This document shows, piece by piece, positions 60,817-64,000 of a stretch of DNA of 64,000 bases (its first letter is position 1; the number at the start of each line of letters is the position of its first letter). Both the position numbers and the translations under genes were made by a program. The stretch lies in the NCBI RefSeq assembly GCF_001427875.1, contig NZ_LMHK01000002.1, positions 865,436 to 929,435 on the forward strand. The letters are read 5' to 3'. This DNA comes from Devosia sp. Root685. GTDB lineage: Bacteria; Pseudomonadota; Alphaproteobacteria; Rhizobiales; Devosiaceae. The notes under the pieces are model-generated. The model ran no database searches, was not told the DNA's origin, and saw only the letters and a list, made by a program, of their open reading frames with translations.

Positions 60817-63800
60817 CCTCGTCGGCCCCCGGCAGGTCGGCCGCGTCTTTGACCGTTTCCGCCAGGCGGAGCAGCAACTGCTCGTCCGTCAGATGGTCGG
60901 GATTGGCTTCCCACATGGCGTCACGGACGCGCGGCTTCAGCTTGGACACCTCGGCCTCGGCGGCATTGCCGAAACGGTAGACGTCGACGACGCTGTCGAG
61001 GTTCTCGTAGACCACGGCCCTCTTCTCCGTCGGCGCGGCGATTAGCACCTGCAGCCCGATCTCGTTGTAGAATTGCAGCATGGTCCGTTGGTTCTGGCCG
61101 TCCATCTTGCTGAAGGCCTCGTCGAACACGGCCAGGCCCAAGCCCCTCAGGTCCTCGGTCCGGCGGGTCCCGTGGTAGATGCTCGACAGGGCGGCGCCGA
61201 TGATCACGTAGAAGGGAACCTGACGCTCCGCCCCGCTGGCCACGTTGCGGCGCCGGTCGTAGGTCGTCTCGTGACCGTTGTCGACGTCCCGCATGCGCAA
61301 CTCGAAGGTGTAGTAGTTCCGGTAGTCCTGGTAGCGTTCGAAACCCGAGGACTCGTCGCGGAGGAGGCGTTCCACCTGACCCACGACCTCCGCGTAGCGA
61401 GGATCCATCTCCTGGTCCGAAAAGAGCAAGGAGAGGATCTTGTCATCGGTCTCGCTGGCGCGAGCCAGATCGTAGAGCTGCCTGAACTCGGGTTTTACGA
61501 GGGCATGAAGCGAATAGACCTCGCCATGCAATTGCTTGCTGCGCAGAGCCAGCCTCACGTCGTCGATCTCGCGTTCGAGGTCCCGGAACCTGCTGTTGAT
61601 CTCCTGGACGAAGGAAGTGCGGAAAAAGAAGGTGATCCGCTCGGCGGCCTCGTCGGCCTGACGCCGGTAGCGGACGAGGTCGTTGCCCTCGAGTATCTCG
61701 AGCGTCTGTATCAGCCACGGCTTGATCTGCCCGAAGATATTGGAGTTCGCGTCGAAGGGTCTTTGCACGCCGAACTTGTAGAGATAATCCGAGACATTGT
61801 CCCGAATGACGGCCTCGGAGCCTTGGCGCTCGCTCGCTAGACGCTTCAGGATAACCTCGAGATCACGGGCTACGGCGAGATCTGCCTTGGCGCCACGAAG
61901 TTCGGGATATTTGGGACGTAGACGACTGAAGAGCGCAACCGACCTCACGCGCTCCCTGAACAGACGCAGACGGTGCTTTACGGACCACCACGAGCCACGC
62001 ATCTCCTGCGCGCCGTGCAGCATCCTGGCAAGCTGCCCCAATTCCGTTTCCAGGCTACCGAGAGCCTTCTGGTTGGTTTCCCTCTCCTCCCGCAGGTCAG
62101 CGATCCTGGCGACAAGCCGTTGACGGGAAGCGTCGAGTTCGGGATCCACCAACTTGTCGACCCGGTCAAGTCTCTCCCAGGCTTCGTCGCGGCGCGCGTC
62201 GATGTCGGCAAGCGCGATGGCGAGCCGCTCCAGCGCGTCCTCCTCTTCGAACGTTGTGCCGAGCCGCTGGAGGCGCGAATGTACGTCGACCAAGAGGCTT
62301 TCGTTCGCCTGATGCACTCTCGTTACAGCGCTTTCGTCGGCGAACTCCTTTTCAAGCACACCCGCCATGAGGCTGGCGGCCACCTTGCCGATCTTGAATT
62401 CTCCCGCACTGCGTATCTCGACCACGAGGCCATCGTAGTAGGTGCCATCGGCCATCACGGCGCGTCCGTCGGCCATCAGTTCGGCCTGAGACCCTGCCAG
62501 CCTGACCGTACCGAGACGGAACGTCACGAACGCCATGGCGATCGCGTCGTCGCCGGTGAATACCGAAGCCAACGAACCCGGCGGGGGCATGTGGGATGAG
62601 TGTTGCAGCTTTCGGGTGTTGGCAATCCTGCAGCCCGGGAATTCCGACCTCGATCGCCGGAGCAGGGTGACCGCTTCCTCGGCATGTTCGGGATCGACGA
62701 TGATGGTCTCGCGATCCTTGCCGAGCAGTGCCTCGGCAGCCAGCCGCCAGCGCTCGTCCGACAGGTCGAGCACCTGGGATACGGCCCTCGGCTGCATGCC
62801 ACGCTCGCGCAGCACTTCCATGAGGCCAGTCACACTACGGTTGAGCGAGAGGCGCCCCTTTCGGCTCTCGGCGAGGCGGGTTCCCAGTTCGGCAGCCCGA
62901 CGGGCGCTCTCGACGCGCAGCGCGACGGTGTCGTCGCGCTTTGCCGCCACCCTGTCCAGGCGGTCGATGGCGGTTGCCGCCGCCGAAGCGACCAGCTGCT
63001 CCATCAGGCCGGGGTTCCGGGGCCATGCGGGCGGGACCAATCCGGCCCCCTCTTCCCTGATGCGCAGGAGATCGTCCAGCAGGCCTCCGAGTCCGAGGCC
63101 CAAAGACTGTATCGCCTCGCGGATGTCGAGCAACTTGAGTGCGGCGGCGACGGGTGCATGCCGCTCGCGAAGGCGGAGGACCAGCTTGTCGTGCTGGGCG
63201 GTGTCGAGGTCGATTTCCGTCTTGAGCTGATGCCGCTTGGCTTCGACACCGCTCGTGGCGATCTGCGCCCTGACGCTCTCGAGTTCCGCCGTGCAGGATA
63301 TCACCTCCTCGCCGAGGCGGGCCATCTCGTCGTCGAGACGTCTTTTCTCGTCGGCCTTCCTTCGCCTCAGGCCCAGAAGGCGGTAGTGTTCCTTGGCAAC
63401 GTCGAGCAACTCGGCGAGCCGGCGCATGCATTCGGCAGTGTCCTCCTGCTCCAGCAGGGAGGCCAGTCGCTCGATCTCTTCTCGAATGGGCACAAGCGCA
63501 GCCAGTTTCCGGTCCAATTCGGCGATATCGGCCTGGATCTGTTGGTAGCGCTGGACTGACCCCCTGAGTTCCGCGATATCGACGTCGTCGCGTTGGAGCA
63601 GGTAGTTGCAGACGAAGTCTTCCACCGACCGCATGTCCTCGAAAGACAACGCCATGATGAAGGCCTTGATGAACCGCTCGGGTTCCGGGACACGTCTGCC
63701 GGTGAACAGGACACGCATGTATTCGCGGATGAACTTAGGGGCCGAGGTTGATTGGTGCTCGAACAGTTCGCCACCGGAAGCCCTGCATTCCGTTTCCAAC

Positions 63801-64000
63801 CTCCCCTTTAACGTCGGCCAGGACGAGGGGCGGGTTTGATCACCTTCGCGGTCGAGGAACATCGTCGAGTCGATGGACACGCCGGTGGCGACATATCGAC
63901 CGACGACGCGGGCGACATCCTCGTTCTCCGCCACCTCTATGCACAGACCCAACGCGATCGGGCGCTCGAGACCTGCGCCACCGAAGTTGAGAACGAGATG
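60800..64000 (-). CDS. jetC: Wadjet SMC-like ATPase JetC, 5' end beyond the window
   Basis: SMC/MukB-like ATPase, more than 1066 residues within the window, open at the right edge. Visible are a long coiled-coil arm, a hinge-like middle (about 62250-62650), the return coil and a C-terminal head with signature VASGAERQVPFYVIIGAALS (about 61190-61250) and Walker B GLAVFDEAFSKMDGQNQRT (about 61085-61140). The head begins HLVLNFGGAGLERPIALGL at the edge, so Walker A lies outside. The frame has no stop up to base 64000, and a TTG at 63952 is internal. jetA and jetB should lie further right. Confidence 0.92.
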   Translation of the reverse strand, partial: HLVLNFGGAGLERPIALGLCIEVAENEDVARVVGRYVATGVSIDSTMFLDREGDQTRPSSWPTLKGRLETECRASGGELFEHQSTSAPKFIREYMRVLFTGRRVPEPERFIKAFIMALSFEDMRSVEDFVCNYLLQRDDVDIAELRGSVQRYQQIQADIAELDRKLAALVPIREEIERLASLLEQEDTAECMRRLAELLDVAKEHYRLLGLRRRKADEKRRLDDEMARLGEEVISCTAELESVRAQIATSGVEAKRHQLKTEIDLDTAQHDKLVLRLRERHAPVAAALKLLDIREAIQSLGLGLGGLLDDLLRIREEGAGLVPPAWPRNPGLMEQLVASAAATAIDRLDRVAAKRDDTVALRVESARRAAELGTRLAESRKGRLSLNRSVTGLMEVLRERGMQPRAVSQVLDLSDERWRLAAEALLGKDRETIIVDPEHAEEAVTLLRRSRSEFPGCRIANTRKLQHSSHMPPPGSLASVFTGDDAIAMAFVTFRLGTVRLAGSQAELMADGRAVMADGTYYDGLVVEIRSAGEFKIGKVAASLMAGVLEKEFADESAVTRVHQANESLLVDVHSRLQRLGTTFEEEDALERLAIALADIDARRDEAWERLDRVDKLVDPELDASRQRLVARIADLREERETNQKALGSLETELGQLARMLHGAQEMRGSWWSVKHRLRLFRERVRSVALFSRLRPKYPELRGAKADLAVARDLEVILKRLASERQGSEAVIRDNVSDYLYKFGVQRPFDANSNIFGQIKPWLIQTLEILEGNDLVRYRRQADEAAERITFFFRTSFVQEINSRFRDLEREIDDVRLALRSKQLHGEVYSLHALVKPEFRQLYDLARASETDDKILSLLFSDQEMDPRYAEVVGQVERLLRDESSGFERYQDYRNYYTFELRMRDVDNGHETTYDRRRNVASGAERQVPFYVIIGAALSSIYHGTRRTEDLRGLGLAVFDEAFSKMDGQNQRTMLQFYNEIGLQVLIAAPTEKRAVVYENLDSVVDVYRFGNAAEAEVSKLKPRVRDAMWEANPDHLTDEQLLLRLAETVKDAADLPGADEDEAVH

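Overview
The window is GC-rich, densely coded DNA that reads as an alphaproteobacterium of the order Hyphomicrobiales. The Frc-type fructose transporter, the many ABC importers with periplasmic binding proteins and the arginine deiminase neighbourhood fit a Devosia-like or rhizobial soil bacterium. The exact genus is inference; there is no rRNA or tRNA in the window.

Layout. 1-3.5 kb: frcC and frcB (minus) and a divergent ROK regulator, part of a fructose-type sugar ABC operon that continues off the left end; frcC appears frameshifted in its last codons. 3.5-6.7 kb: a small fossil of an ABC ATPase gene, a LysR regulator with a doubtful start codon, a PhzF-like enzyme and a Tat-exported epoxide-hydrolase-like protein. 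6.9-14.1 kb: a LacI regulator and a CUT1 sugar importer enclosing a GH127 beta-L-arabinofuranosidase, complete with its own ATPase. 14.2-29.9 kb: a long minus-strand catabolic locus with a two-domain CaiB-type CoA-transferase, two hot-dog dehydratases, a thioesterase, an enolase-superfamily enzyme, a peptide-type ABC importer with two tandem Tat-exported binding proteins, a quinone oxidoreductase-like enzyme and a 2-hydroxyacid dehydrogenase. It is probably controlled by the divergent LacI regulator at 28.8 kb, because near-identical operator-like palindromes lie in front of that regulator and inside the locus. 29.9-42.3 kb: a second long minus-strand operon with two tandem enolase-superfamily enzymes, a second peptide-type importer, an Ldh2-family dehydrogenase, an iron alcohol dehydrogenase and an aldehyde dehydrogenase, divergent from a GntR/FCD regulator. 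42.3-46 kb: an AraC regulator, an exported amidohydrolase and a secreted SH3/crystallin-like protein. 46.4-52.3 kb: an arginine antiporter, arginine deiminase, three small membrane proteins (PLDc_N/SHOCT, ExoD, HdeD-like) and an NhaC antiporter, which read as an acid and ion stress module; an AraC regulator follows. 53.4-56 kb: envelope proteins and an AstE/aspartoacylase-like exported hydrolase. 56.1-64 kb: a defence island.

The island is the most interesting part. After a remnant of the 3' end of an rtcR-like gene it carries, all on the minus strand, the end of a Wadjet operon (jetC, incomplete at the right edge, and jetD), then a phosphoribosyltransferase-like/winged-helix protein and a retron-type reverse transcriptase. 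The roughly 185-base gap before the reverse transcriptase is packed with hairpins, has a 16-bp imperfect stem that looks like an msd, and is enclosed by a perfect 11-bp inverted repeat. It is the best candidate for the retron msr-msd RNA. The RT keeps its YADD catalytic motif but has degenerate versions of the retron hallmark motifs.

A recurring detail is that all four binding-protein-to-permease junctions in the window carry a strong GC-rich hairpin without a T-run, the expected architecture for making more binding protein than membrane protein from one mRNA.
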